NCBI RefSeq assembly: GCF_005116645.1
Contig: NZ_SWCM01000010.1
Location: 158,521-222,520, forward strand
Length of the DNA: 64,000 nucleotides
Direction of reading: 5' to 3'
From: Desulfopila sp. IMCC35006
Lineage (GTDB): Bacteria; Desulfobacterota; Desulfobulbia; Desulfobulbales; Desulfocapsaceae
Positions 8,440 through 17,292 of the stretch are shown in pieces. The notes under the pieces were generated by a model. It did not search any database. It was not told where the DNA came from and worked only from the letters and a program-made list of their open reading frames with translations. The position numbers and the translations under genes are program-made. Each line of letters starts with the position of its first letter. The first letter of the stretch is position 1.

Positions 8440-8859
8440 TCAGGATGTGGGTTGTACCGGGTCCGGGATAATTTTCCAGTGTACTGAACGGGTCCGTGGT
8501 CCGTCGTATTCACAAAAAAAGATCTTCTGCCAGGTGCCGAGCTGGAGCCTGCCTTTGTCAATATGCAGGGTCAGCGCACTGCCGGTGAGCAGGGTCATCA
8601 GGTGCGCCGGCGAATTGCCCTCTCCATGTCTGTACGGCAGATTATTGGGGACAATATGCTGAAGACCCATAATAATATCACGACAGACATCGGGGTCCGC
8701 ACCTTCATTGATGGTCAAACCGGCGGTGGTATGCGGATTGAAAAGATAGAGTATCCCTGAAAAAACTGAAAGATTACGGATAATATTATCAATTTCTGCA
8801 GTGATACTGATCATTTCCATTTGCGCTGATGTCGTGATTTTCAAGGTGCCAGTAACCAT
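8440..8859 (-). CDS. YjbQ/UPF0047 family protein
   Basis: A 139-residue member of the YjbQ (secondary thiamine-phosphate synthase enzyme, UPF0047) family. Seen: LFNPHTTAGLTINEGADPDV, with conserved His/Thr/Asn/Glu residues, and the region NNLPYRHGEGNSPAHLMTLL, with the His cluster typical of the family, then LQLGTWQKIFFCEYDGPR. Length is normal. A GAGGAG ribosome-binding sequence lies 6 bases from the ATG. The true physiological function of this family is unsettled; thiamine-phosphate synthase activity is only a side activity. It appears to be the first gene of the minus-strand operon leading to ubiD and rluB. Confidence 0.88.
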   Translation of the reverse strand: MVTGTLKITTSAQMEMISITAEIDNIIRNLSVFSGILYLFNPHTTAGLTINEGADPDVCRDIIMGLQHIVPNNLPYRHGEGNSPAHLMTLLTGSALTLHIDKGRLQLGTWQKIFFCEYDGPRTRSVHWKIIPDPVQPTS

Positions 8860-9176
8860 TTATTTCTCTCCTCAAGGCACAATAGAGACCGGAACTGAGC
8901 CTCAGCTCTATCCGGCCAGCACTAGAATACGCCATTACTTCCTGAAAATCCAAGATAATAGTCCACTGAATAGTCATCTAATACATATCAAGTCAACTAT
9001 AGGATCTATTTACTGGTCGGTCAATCACGGGCAACAACCGCAAACGAAAGGGGGGGATTGGTCATTTCGCACGCTTGACATCGGTCTTTTTACGAATACT
9101 ATACTTACTTGTATGTAGTGAAAATGACATTCTGAAAGATGGGAAAATGCAAGAAAAGTGAGGGATTCGAACTACA
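8860..9176. other. Divergent intergenic region yjbQ / glgA
   Basis: Holds no gene. Minus-strand promoter sequences for yjbQ and plus-strand promoter sequences for glgA are expected here. On the plus strand a TTGACA at 9075 and TATACT at 9100 are separated by 19 bases. Confidence 0.5.
9075..9105 (+). promoter_or_regulatory. Candidate sigma-70 promoter for glgA
   Basis: A perfect -35 TTGACA (9075-9080) and a good -10 TATACT (9100-9105) stand 72 bases before the glgA ATG. The 19-bp spacing is longer than the usual 16-18, so activity may be weak or helped by an activator. Confidence 0.4.
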
Positions 9177-10802
9177 ATGGCGAAGCAGGAACAACAGATA
9201 AAACATATCTGGATGCTCAGCAGGGAATATGGAAATCTTGCCGGGGCAGGCGGTGTCAAGGATGTTGCCTGTCAGTTGGCGGAAAGTCTTGCTCGCTGGA
9301 CTGGACGATCCGTCAATGTCGTGCTGCCCTCTTATGGTTTTCTCGATCCTCCAGCCCTGGGCTTTCAGCCGGTAACAGATCCTTTATGCCCGGACCGACT
9401 TTTTCGTCTGCAGATCGCCATGCATCTGCCTGATGCCTACGTCCTGGAGGAAGTCGGCTATTATTATCAAAAGATCAACCGAGTGCATGTCTACCTGGTC
9501 GATGCTGAGCGTTTTCGCCAGAAATCAGCGGTCTATACCTATACCGAAGATGATGAAAAGGTTGCGTCCTGGCAACAAAAGGCCATGGGCCACCATGACT
9601 ATTTTGCCATGAATCTTCTGCACCAGAAGGCGGCACTGGAGCTCATGGTATGTCTTGATGCAAAACCGGATATCATCCACTGCCATGATGGACATACCGC
9701 AATATTGCCGGCACTTATCCGTGAAAAATCAGGCTATCACAGTTATTTCAGAGCAACGGGTTTTCTGGTAACCATACACAATGCGGGTATTGGCTATCAT
9801 CAGGAAGTGGCGGATATTCCCTACGCCACTTCCATTACTGATTTGCCGAATCAGATCATTAATGCCAACCTGCTTGATGGTAAATTTGATCCTTTTCTGG
9901 TGGCTGGAGGATACGCGGTTCTCAATACGGTCAGTGAAAACTATGCGAGGGAGCTGCAGGAAACCGCCAATGACAGGCTGACGGGCTGGTTGGGGCATGA
10001 ATTAAAAAGACGCAATATCATATTAGAGGGGGTGACCAATGGAATTGACCCGGCCGCCTTTTCCTCTGCTGTCATTGCCGGGGATAATAGGGAGATGCTC
10101 TTTGATCCCGGTGCTCCGCACGATACACTCTCTGGTAAATTGTGCTGCAAAGCTGCACTGCTGGCTGAAATCGCCGGCGGTGGCGCAATACCCGGAATAC
10201 ACCGCTACGGCACCCTGCAGAACAGTGTGGAGTATCCTCTTTTTACGTTTATCGGCCGTCTCAGTGAGCAAAAAGGGATCGATGTCCTGCTGGAGGTGAT
10301 GGAGGTCTTTCTGGAAAAAAATGCACACTGCCAGTTGCTGGTTCTTGGCAATGGCGACAGCAGCTTTGAATCCCGGCTGATTGCGCTGACCGAAAGTGGG
10401 CGACTGCAGGGCAGAATGTGTTTTCTGCAAGGTTTTAGTCCGCACCTGGCCAATAGAGTATTCGCTGCCGGTGATTTTTTTGTTATTCCCTCAAAATACG
10501 AACCCTGCGGGTTGACGGACTTTATTGCCCAGCTGTTCGGCAATATTCCGGTGGTGCACCATGTCGGCGGACTGGTAAAGGTGCGGGATAAGGTCACCGG
10601 CATCGCCTATCGGGGAGATGCCCCGGATGATCTGCTTGAGGCTCTTGAAAGGGCCCTGATCCTGTACGATGACCTGGCGGCAAAGCGTACCATGCAGCTT
10701 CAGGCAATACAGGAGATCGAACAGAAATACACCTGGACGAATGTTATGCAAAAATATCTGGAACTGTACCGAGAGGCGAGAAGGAGGCAGATCTGCAGGT
10801 GA
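9177..10802 (+). CDS. glgA: Glycogen synthase (GT5)
   Basis: A 541-residue GT-B glycosyltransferase that extends alpha-1,4-glucan from ADP- or UDP-glucose. Seen: N-terminal MLSREYGNLAGAGGVKDV, IIHCHDGHTAILPALI, and VTIHNAGIGYH; C-terminal FIGRLSEQKGIDVLLEVMEV, then SKYEPCGLTDFIAQLFGN with the retaining-GT glutamate, and VHHVGGLVKV. The lysine of the classical KxGG sugar-nucleotide motif is replaced by Gly (GAGG), which is unusual compared with E. coli GlgA. It is about 60 residues longer than typical bacterial enzymes. Located 124 bp before gap, it suggests a glycogen/glycolysis neighbourhood. Confidence 0.85.
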   Translation: MAKQEQQIKHIWMLSREYGNLAGAGGVKDVACQLAESLARWTGRSVNVVLPSYGFLDPPALGFQPVTDPLCPDRLFRLQIAMHLPDAYVLEEVGYYYQKINRVHVYLVDAERFRQKSAVYTYTEDDEKVASWQQKAMGHHDYFAMNLLHQKAALELMVCLDAKPDIIHCHDGHTAILPALIREKSGYHSYFRATGFLVTIHNAGIGYHQEVADIPYATSITDLPNQIINANLLDGKFDPFLVAGGYAVLNTVSENYARELQETANDRLTGWLGHELKRRNIILEGVTNGIDPAAFSSAVIAGDNREMLFDPGAPHDTLSGKLCCKAALLAEIAGGGAIPGIHRYGTLQNSVEYPLFTFIGRLSEQKGIDVLLEVMEVFLEKNAHCQLLVLGNGDSSFESRLIALTESGRLQGRMCFLQGFSPHLANRVFAAGDFFVIPSKYEPCGLTDFIAQLFGNIPVVHHVGGLVKVRDKVTGIAYRGDAPDDLLEALERALILYDDLAAKRTMQLQAIQEIEQKYTWTNVMQKYLELYREARRRQICR

Positions 10803-10926
10803 AGTGGCGATTGTGTGGCTTCTCCAAAGAAATGGAGAACTGGGTCAGTAAGTGTGCAGTATTCTGGCCGGAGATAACAAATGATCCGCGTGGGCGGTTC
10901 GACAGGACAGCTAAGAGGAGAAGGAT

Positions 10927-11931
10927 ATGACAGTAAGAATAGCTATTAACGGTTTTGGCCGGATCGGCAGAAATATGTTCAGGGCGATCGATAAAGATCC
11001 GGCTTTTGCCGATATTGAAGTCGTAGCCATCAACGATCTGACCGACAATGCAACCCTGGCCCACCTTCTGAAATACGATTCGGTTATGGGTATTTTTCCA
11101 AAAGATGTCCAGAGCAATGAAAAAGGTATCATCGTCGATGGTCGGGAAATTGCCGTCTCCAGCCACCGGAACCCTGCCGATATTCCCTGGGGGGATCTGG
11201 GTGTTGAATATGTTGCAGAATGTACAGGAATTTTCCGTGATGGGGAATCCGCCCATGGCCACATAGACGGCGGTGCCAGTAAAGTTATCATTTCTGCACC
11301 CGCCAAAGGCAATGTCAAAACCTTTGTGATGGGTGTCAATGAGGATGAATATGATGCGACCATCCATCATGTGGTTTCCAATGCGTCGTGCACGACCAAC
11401 TGTCTGGCCCCTTTTGCCAAGGTGATCCTCGACAAGTTTGGTATAAAACGGGGCCTGATGACGACCATTCATGCCTATACGGGTGACCAGCGCCTGCTCG
11501 ATTTTCCCCATTCCGATCCACGCCGGGCAAGGGCCGCAGCTTTATCGATGATTCCAACCAAAACAGGTGCCGCGGCAGCGGTGTCACTTGTTATCCCCGA
11601 GCTGAAAAACAAATTCGATGGTCTGGCCGTCAGGGTGCCGACGCCAACCGTGTCCCTTGTCGATGCGGTAATGGAAGTTGAAAGGGAAACAACCGTAGAC
11701 GAGGTGAACCAGGCCCTCAAAGCGTCAGCGAACAGATATCTCGGCTATACCGATCTGCCGCTTGTCTCCATTGATTTTCAGGGAGATCCCCGCTCTTCAA
11801 TCATTGATGCCCAGTCAACCAAAGTTATCGGAACTTCGGTCAAGGTGATGAGCTGGTACGATAACGAATGGGGATACTCAAACAGAATGCTTGATCTCAT
11901 CCTGCACATGGAGGCCAATAAGGCACTCTGA
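10927..11931 (+). CDS. gap: Type I glyceraldehyde-3-phosphate dehydrogenase
   Basis: A 334-residue GAPDH that oxidises glyceraldehyde-3-phosphate to 1,3-bisphosphoglycerate with NAD+. The N-terminal Rossmann motif INGFGRIGRNMFRA and the active-site SNASCTTNCLAPF (catalytic Cys) are intact, as are HAYTGDQRLLDFPHSDPRRA and the C-terminal WYDNEWGYSNRM. Length is normal. The start has a strong GAGGAGAAGG ribosome-binding sequence. A terminator follows the gene. Confidence 0.97.
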   Translation: MTVRIAINGFGRIGRNMFRAIDKDPAFADIEVVAINDLTDNATLAHLLKYDSVMGIFPKDVQSNEKGIIVDGREIAVSSHRNPADIPWGDLGVEYVAECTGIFRDGESAHGHIDGGASKVIISAPAKGNVKTFVMGVNEDEYDATIHHVVSNASCTTNCLAPFAKVILDKFGIKRGLMTTIHAYTGDQRLLDFPHSDPRRARAAALSMIPTKTGAAAAVSLVIPELKNKFDGLAVRVPTPTVSLVDAVMEVERETTVDEVNQALKASANRYLGYTDLPLVSIDFQGDPRSSIIDAQSTKVIGTSVKVMSWYDNEWGYSNRMLDLILHMEANKAL

Positions 11932-11955
11932 TAACGTGCAGCAAATAAGCATGCA

Positions 11956-11999
11956 GAAAAAAGCGTCATTGGGGGGTCACTTCAAAGGCGCTTTTTTTT
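11956..11999 (+). terminator. Intrinsic terminator after gap
   Basis: AAAAAAGCG and CGCTTTTTT are inverted repeats around a roughly 24-base loop, followed by a run of T to position 11999. It separates gap from the PPDK-like gene. Confidence 0.7.
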
Positions 12000-12087
12000 A
12001 TCTCTTGCGAATGGAGGGGGGTATTCATTATAGTCAGGTATCGATTTCCATGGGGCGATCAACTTTGTGAAGGGTTAATAAACGGAT

Positions 12088-15000
12088 ATGACAAACATAA
12101 AGAGCGATGCAGCAATTGAGTCGGATGCACTGAAAGCCAATCTGCTGGAGACGGCGGGGCATGTGATAATCGACCCGGAGCTCCATGTCCTGCTGGAGGT
12201 CGTCGAAAATTTCAAAGGATTGCACTCCACTCTTGAAAAACTGCTCTACGAGGTCTGCCATCCGTTCCGTAATTGGAAAATCGTCCTGCCGCAGTTGCGC
12301 AGCTTCGTTTTAAAAAACATCAATCACTATAGAATGCATGAAAAAGGGCCGGCTGCTTTTCGATTGTTTGCCGCTCTTTTTATGGAAGCCCTGCAAGAAA
12401 CGCAACGGGATGCCGCACTCCTGTCCCAGGCCGTCGGGGCGCTGACGATATGGCTTGATAAGGTGGTTAGCAACTTGACCGCGGCGGATCTGCAACGATA
12501 CGAGTTGGAATTAAATGTTGTTTTTGACAACATTGCCGCACTCGACAGGACAGATCGACCAATCATGGTTCAGATTGTTCACGGCCAGCATCCGCTCAAT
12601 AAGATAGCCGCGAAATTGCTGGAGATAACCGATGAAAACCAGAGTCATTTTGATTTTCTTCCCCTCGCCAGACTCGTGCAGGCTATACTGCACCGCTGCT
12701 ATGGATATTGGTTGCAGGAGGATGACCCCCTCGCCTGGTTTCTCGATCGCTGTTCCATTCCGGCCGCAGATTTCCACTCCTCCCAGTTATTTCAGGTCAT
12801 CTCACATGAGATGATGCAAGAGCATTTGGCGGTGCTCAAGGGGCTGAATCTGGAAAAAAATCCCAGATCCGGCCTGCAGGCAATGCTTGAGTTGCCCGAC
12901 CATATCGATATTGTCAAGTATTACCGCGACATGCCCAACAAGCTGGTGGAGGCCGAAGAGGTCTTCAGGGAGTTGGAGCAGAAGGGCAGGGCTTTTGTTC
13001 ATTATTTTAACGAGAACAGGAAACTGCTTTTCCTGTTCAAGATCATGGATACCCAGGGCTTGTATCTGATTCATGAGGAAACGCTGCGGGAAATCAACCG
13101 CAGCCTGGTTCAACTCATCAGAGAGCAGACGTTTGAGGAAATTGAAGAGTTTCTGCTGACCACCTTTAAACTGCTCAAGGCCAATGTCCGCAAATATCCG
13201 CATACCTCCCTGCAATGCATTCAGGTCCTTGGCGCCGAGGTATTCGATCGCAGCAACAGCCAGATGGTGGAGGCCTTTTTATGGGGCGTGGTGCGTTTTG
13301 GTTTTCAACATGCAAGTGTCGTCGGCGTTGATGAAAACTGGCAGCCTTTGACCAATCCAGCCCATCTGGCCAATATCAGGGTGTGGCTCTATCTGATTAT
13401 GCGAGAACCCAAGTGGTGTTCAACGCTCTTTTCCGCCCTTATCATTAACCTGAAATTGTCGGGAACCTGCATAAAAGACACCGATCTGTTCCAGCGCGAC
13501 ATTACCCAGCTGCTCAATCATCCCATTGAACCGATTTACAATCTGTCGAAGCAATTTGCCAAACTGATGCCGGTTTTCTTCAATGAAATTGGATCAGAAG
13601 GTGAATTGCGCGATGTCTCCACAGAACTTGACGAAATCCATAAACGAAAAGATATCCTGATTCACTTTTTACGCAAACAGGGGCATGTCGAAAGCTCGAA
13701 CCTCATCGTTGATTTCATTCAGGCCATTGTGCTTTTCTGGAAGACTCGGGATAAGACCCTCCTTTTTCCATTTATTCCCGAGGAAGTGTATGTCCAGGTA
13801 AAGACCAAAGGCGAATATATTGATGATCAGTGCATTCTGAGCGACAGGCTCTGGAAAGAGATGGGAATTGATCGGGTCGAGGATATCCTGTTGCAGGACG
13901 ATGAGCAGATTGCCGCCTTTCTCGGCCGCCAGATAGATCTGAACTCCCATGAGGTGCGCCGCTTTGAACTGCTGCTTCGGATGTACAAGCTCCTCCATAA
14001 AAAATACAAGCTTGGTTTTCTCCAGCTCCATTCGGAAATCACCAGGGCAGTAAACGATGGTTTTCCGGAGATGGAGGGGCTGCTGGCGGGCCTTAACCAT
14101 TCTGATACGGAGCATTGCCTGGACGCTTTATTGACTGCTCTCGAGGGGTTGCAGGAGATTATCCTGTCGGAAAAAACCTTTGAAGCACAAGAGGATATCT
14201 ATTATAAGCGACATATCGCCGTCGATATTCCGTCCGTGTACGGCAGATATAAAGAGCGTAAATTCGACGCTCTCAGTCTTACCTTTCGTCTTGAGAATCT
14301 GGCCAATCTTTATCTCGAGAAGCTGCCGGAAACCGTTAATCTGTCCATCATTACTCAAGCCACTTTTTATAATATCGTCCGTTGTATCAAGCTGTTCCTT
14401 CGGGCTCTGGTTGTCGACGGCATTACCTCCCGCAAGCTTTTTACCTATCTTGCACTATTGGAGAATTCGCTCAAGGTGAGGCGCTTTTCTTACACCCAGT
14501 ACCTGGATATTTTTCGTGGGATGTCCGAAGGCGTCAAGGATATAATTTATGCCTTCTACACCAACATTCACCAGAACAACCTGTCAATCATCATTCCCCA
14601 GATCGGCCGTGAGAATATTCTAGATAAATATAGCAACCTGTATGATGAATCCGAAATCGGCACGACGGTACAGCGTTTGTCAGAGGTTTTTTTACGGGAA
14701 TTGATTTCTTCAACCTTCGGTCTGCAGCATCTTGATAATTTTATCATGCGGATCCTGCAGACCCTGGAGAATCAAAAGGATCTTCTTGATCAGAGAAAAC
14801 TCGACCTGTTGATGACCTATAATCCGGAACGGGCCTTGTCTCTGCTGCATAAGCCCAACCCTTTCACCAATAACCTGATTCATCTGGGCAATAAGGGATA
14901 TAATCTGGCCACCCTCACTGAAGACGGGAAACGGGTACCACCGGCTTTCGTTATCACCACCGAGATTTTTCGCTGCCAGGAGATAGTCTTTGGCTATGCC

Positions 15001-16365
15001 AAAACACGTGAAGAGTTCATGCTGGGAATACGTCGGGCTCTGACGGAAATTGAACAGCTCACGGGCAAGGTCTTTGGCTCGCCGGAGTCTCCTCTGCTTT
15101 TGTCGGTGCGCAGCGGCGGCGCCATTTCCATGCCGGGGATGATGGCCACCGTCAGTAACGTCGGCGTTAATGAAGAACTGATCACAGAGTTCATTGCCAA
15201 TAACGGCAACGCCTATCTTGCCTGGGATAATTATCGGCGATTCTTGCAGTCATGGGCAATGATTTCCGGTATCGGCAGAGAGGAATTTCAGATTCTGATG
15301 AACAATGCCAAGGCCAAATATAATGTGAGCCTCAAACGGCATTTTTCACCGGAACAGATGAAGGAACTCGCCCTGTCCTATCAACGGCTGATCCGCCAGA
15401 GAGGGCACGGTATTCCCGATGATCCGTGGTTGCAGCTGGTTAATGCTATCCAGCTGGTTCTCGCCTCCTGGGTAACCCAGAAGGCCGTTGAATATCGTAA
15501 AATAATGGATGTGTCGGATTCCTGGGGCACTGCAGTCATTGTCCAGGCCATGGTGTTTGGCAACAAGAGTGGCAATTCAGGGGCGGGGGTAGTTTTTACT
15601 GCGCACCCCTACCGCAAGGTGCAGCGGGTGGCGCTGTGGGGCGATTACGCCTACGGCGACCAGGGGGAGGATATCGTTTCCGGCCTGGTATCCAGCTGTG
15701 CTGTCTCGGTGGAGCAGGCAAAACTCGATGGCCGGTCGGTGGATGAAACCATGGAGGTGCGGTTTCCGAAAATCTATAAAAAGTTGCTGGAGATCTCCCG
15801 GGAGCTGGTCTACGACAAGCGGTGGAATCCTCAGGAAATCGAGTTTACCTTTGAGGGACCGGAGCCGGAGGAACTCTATCTCCTGCAGACACGGGACATG
15901 ATCACCATCAAGAAAAAAGAACATCTCAACGTCTTTATCGAAAGCCCGACACTGGCCACTTCCCATCTTGGCAAGGGCGTTGGGGTTTCGGGGTCGGCGC
16001 TTTCCGGACGGGCCGTTTTTACCGAGGACAATATCCGCATGCTCAGAAAAACGGACCCGGGCACCCCGCTCATTCTCATTCGTCAGGACACCGTACCGGA
16101 AGACATCAAGGTGGTCAGTCAGTCGGATGGGCTGTTGACGTCAAGAGGGGGACAAACTTCTCATGCCTCGGTAGTAGCCGTCCGGCTTGAGAAGACCTGT
16201 GTCGTCGGATGCAGCAGCCTGAAGGTCTACGAAGCTGATCAATACTGTGAAATCGCCGGGGTGCGCATAGGTTTTGGCGATCCGGTGTCAATAGATGGGA
16301 GAAACGGGCAGGTCATAAACGGCATGCACGCTACTGTTGAGGAATACCATATTCTGCCTATTTAG
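12088..16365 (+). CDS. Large PPDK-like PEP/pyruvate-binding protein
   Basis: A 1425-residue protein. Residues 1 to about 920 are mostly helical and match no domain I recognise. From about 925 a pyruvate phosphate dikinase-type ATP-grasp domain starts (HLGNKGYNLATL, then LLSVRSGGAISMPGMMATVS and the region with YLLQTRDMITI). Residues about 1310-1425 are the mobile phosphohistidine domain with SRGGQTSHASVVAVRLEKTC; the histidine at about 1359 would carry the phosphate. The C-terminal PEP/pyruvate TIM barrel of true PPDK is absent. It could therefore phosphorylate a different acceptor or act with a partner. It follows gap and glgA, hinting at carbon metabolism, but the substrate is unknown. Its TAG stop is the first codon of a dispersed repeat. 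Confidence 0.8.
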   Translation: MTNIKSDAAIESDALKANLLETAGHVIIDPELHVLLEVVENFKGLHSTLEKLLYEVCHPFRNWKIVLPQLRSFVLKNINHYRMHEKGPAAFRLFAALFMEALQETQRDAALLSQAVGALTIWLDKVVSNLTAADLQRYELELNVVFDNIAALDRTDRPIMVQIVHGQHPLNKIAAKLLEITDENQSHFDFLPLARLVQAILHRCYGYWLQEDDPLAWFLDRCSIPAADFHSSQLFQVISHEMMQEHLAVLKGLNLEKNPRSGLQAMLELPDHIDIVKYYRDMPNKLVEAEEVFRELEQKGRAFVHYFNENRKLLFLFKIMDTQGLYLIHEETLREINRSLVQLIREQTFEEIEEFLLTTFKLLKANVRKYPHTSLQCIQVLGAEVFDRSNSQMVEAFLWGVVRFGFQHASVVGVDENWQPLTNPAHLANIRVWLYLIMREPKWCSTLFSALIINLKLSGTCIKDTDLFQRDITQLLNHPIEPIYNLSKQFAKLMPVFFNEIGSEGELRDVSTELDEIHKRKDILIHFLRKQGHVESSNLIVDFIQAIVLFWKTRDKTLLFPFIPEEVYVQVKTKGEYIDDQCILSDRLWKEMGIDRVEDILLQDDEQIAAFLGRQIDLNSHEVRRFELLLRMYKLLHKKYKLGFLQLHSEITRAVNDGFPEMEGLLAGLNHSDTEHCLDALLTALEGLQEIILSEKTFEAQEDIYYKRHIAVDIPSVYGRYKERKFDALSLTFRLENLANLYLEKLPETVNLSIITQATFYNIVRCIKLFLRALVVDGITSRKLFTYLALLENSLKVRRFSYTQYLDIFRGMSEGVKDIIYAFYTNIHQNNLSIIIPQIGRENILDKYSNLYDESEIGTTVQRLSEVFLRELISSTFGLQHLDNFIMRILQTLENQKDLLDQRKLDLLMTYNPERALSLLHKPNPFTNNLIHLGNKGYNLATLTEDGKRVPPAFVITTEIFRCQEIVFGYAKTREEFMLGIRRALTEIEQLTGKVFGSPESPLLLSVRSGGAISMPGMMATVSNVGVNEELITEFIANNGNAYLAWDNYRRFLQSWAMISGIGREEFQILMNNAKAKYNVSLKRHFSPEQMKELALSYQRLIRQRGHGIPDDPWLQLVNAIQLVLASWVTQKAVEYRKIMDVSDSWGTAVIVQAMVFGNKSGNSGAGVVFTAHPYRKVQRVALWGDYAYGDQGEDIVSGLVSSCAVSVEQAKLDGRSVDETMEVRFPKIYKKLLEISRELVYDKRWNPQEIEFTFEGPEPEELYLLQTRDMITIKKKEHLNVFIESPTLATSHLGKGVGVSGSALSGRAVFTEDNIRMLRKTDPGTPLILIRQDTVPEDIKVVSQSDGLLTSRGGQTSHASVVAVRLEKTCVVGCSSLKVYEADQYCEIAGVRIGFGDPVSIDGRNGQVINGMHATVEEYHILPI

Positions 16366-16474
16366 TGACTTAGAAATAATTTTCTTGTGTTTTTACAAGA
16401 AAATTATTTCGTGAAGGAACTTACACCCCTCAAGGGGGTACTGAACTGAGTCCCGCAAAGCTTTTGGGCGGGAT
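16363..16474 (+). repeat. Two-hairpin dispersed repeat, unit B1
   Basis: Starts TAGTGACTTAG at the stop codon of the PPDK-like gene. Contains a 15-bp perfect hairpin (AAATAATTTTCTTGT / ACAAGAAAATTATTT), the core CGTGAAGGAACTTA, an extra small hairpin CACCCCT...AGGGGGT, and the terminal TCCCGC...GCTTTTGGGCGGGAT element shared with unit A1. Confidence 0.88.
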
Positions 16475-16645
16475 TAGTGCTTTGCTATCAATCCTTCTTG
16501 TGTTTTTTACAAGAAAATTATTTCGTGAAGGAACTTACACCCCTCAAGGGGGTACTGAACAAAGTCCCCGCACAGCACGGAGACTGAACAGAGGACCCGG
16601 CACGCGAGTATTGAAAAAAATCCCGCAAAGCTTATTGATGGGGGA
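16475..16645 (+). repeat. Two-hairpin dispersed repeat, unit B2
   Basis: Tandem second unit. It keeps TTCTTGT / ACAAGAA, the core ATTTCGTGAAGGAACTTA and CACCCCTCAAGGGGGTACTGAAC identical to B1 over a long stretch. An added segment of about 50 bases (16566-16620) separates these from the last element, TCCCGCAAAGCTT...GGGGGA. The 5' arm of its first hairpin is partly lost. Confidence 0.8.
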
Positions 16646-16822
16646 ATTTCTTGCGGATCATTTTTTGTTTGCCGGACTTAGCTGCCGGTTTTTTGGTGCG
16701 TTTCTTCCCGGGGGCAGTAATAGTATGGTACTGTTTGGAAATAATGTTATCTGAATGTATTGAAATAACGCAACAGGGGAGTACATTTTGCACAATAGAT
16801 CATAGACAAAACGGGGGACTCC
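16646..16822. other. Intergenic region without recognised gene
   Basis: About 180 bases between the repeat pair and the small SAP-like gene. Open frames crossing it have no ribosome-binding sequence and run through the repeat, so they are not called. Nothing else is recognised. Confidence 0.4.
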
Positions 16823-17047
16823 ATGTCAGATAAAAAATATAAAAAAGGCCCTAAATTGTTTTCTCTGGCCAGGAAAAGGGCGCTTATGCTTGGTATCCCG
16901 CAGGAGAAGGGCGTCAAGCTGGCAGAACTCATCGGCCGGATTCAGGAAAAAGAGGGCAACCCCTCCTGTTTTCGCAAAAAAGAGGTCTGTTCCGAAACAG
17001 CATGTTGCTGGCAGGCTTCCTGTGACGCGCGTATGGAGAGGAAGTAG
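16823..17047 (+). CDS. Small SAP-like domain protein with Cys cluster
   Basis: A 74-residue protein. The first half (ARKRALMLGIPQEKGVKLAELIGRIQ, shown here only to describe it in pieces: RKRALMLGIP then GVKLAELIGRIQ) resembles the SAP helix-extension-helix nucleic-acid-binding fold. It is followed by EGNPSCFRK and a Cys pattern CSETACCWQASC, which could bind a metal. Small proteins of this layout (LIRxIQ..EGN..CF...C..W...C) are common in Desulfobacterota and relatives; their function is not known. It stands alone, with GGGGA upstream of the ATG. Confidence 0.7.
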   Translation: MSDKKYKKGPKLFSLARKRALMLGIPQEKGVKLAELIGRIQEKEGNPSCFRKKEVCSETACCWQASCDARMERK

Positions 17048-17063
17048 GTAGTGGTTTCGGCGG

Positions 17064-17276
17064 TTACTGACGGCTTTCGGCAACACCAAGCTTTTTCAAA
17101 ATGAATCCTAATGGGCAGAACTTGGAAAAGCCGAACTGCAAAAGATTGACGCCGACAAAAGCAGTAAAAAAGAGCCAGTATTTACTGAGGAAAATTGGAC
17201 TGGCCTCGACGCCTAATGAAAGACTGAGCAGGATAAACGATCCGGCTAGAACATGTATCCAATCTGAAACGATCAT
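17064..17276 (-). CDS. DUF2892-type small membrane protein
   Basis: A 70-residue protein with two transmembrane helices (about residues 6-24 and 33-50) and the family ending FSKFCPLGFILKKLGV, as in DUF2892/YgaP-type inner-membrane domains that often accompany rhodanese or sulfur-related genes. The start is placed at the ATG at 17276, which has an AGGA ribosome-binding sequence upstream. It lies 16 bp after the ArsR-family gene, so the pair is likely one operon, with the regulator perhaps controlling it. Confidence 0.75.
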   Translation of the reverse strand: MIVSDWIHVLAGSFILLSLSLGVEASPIFLSKYWLFFTAFVGVNLLQFGFSKFCPLGFILKKLGVAESRQ

Positions 17277-17292
17277 TGTCTTGTGTCCTGAG

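Noticed and set aside
9160..9180. GGGATTCGAACT, which looks like the reverse complement of a tRNA T-arm
   Set aside because: No acceptor, D or anticodon stem can be formed on the minus strand, and the rest would lie inside glgA; chance match.
16363..16645. Tandem repeat as a CRISPR array
   Set aside because: Only two units of unequal length without regular spacers, and no cas gene nearby.
16464..16754. 96-codon open frame after the PPDK-like gene
   Set aside because: It runs through repeat unit B2, has no ribosome-binding sequence and its translation is the repeat itself.
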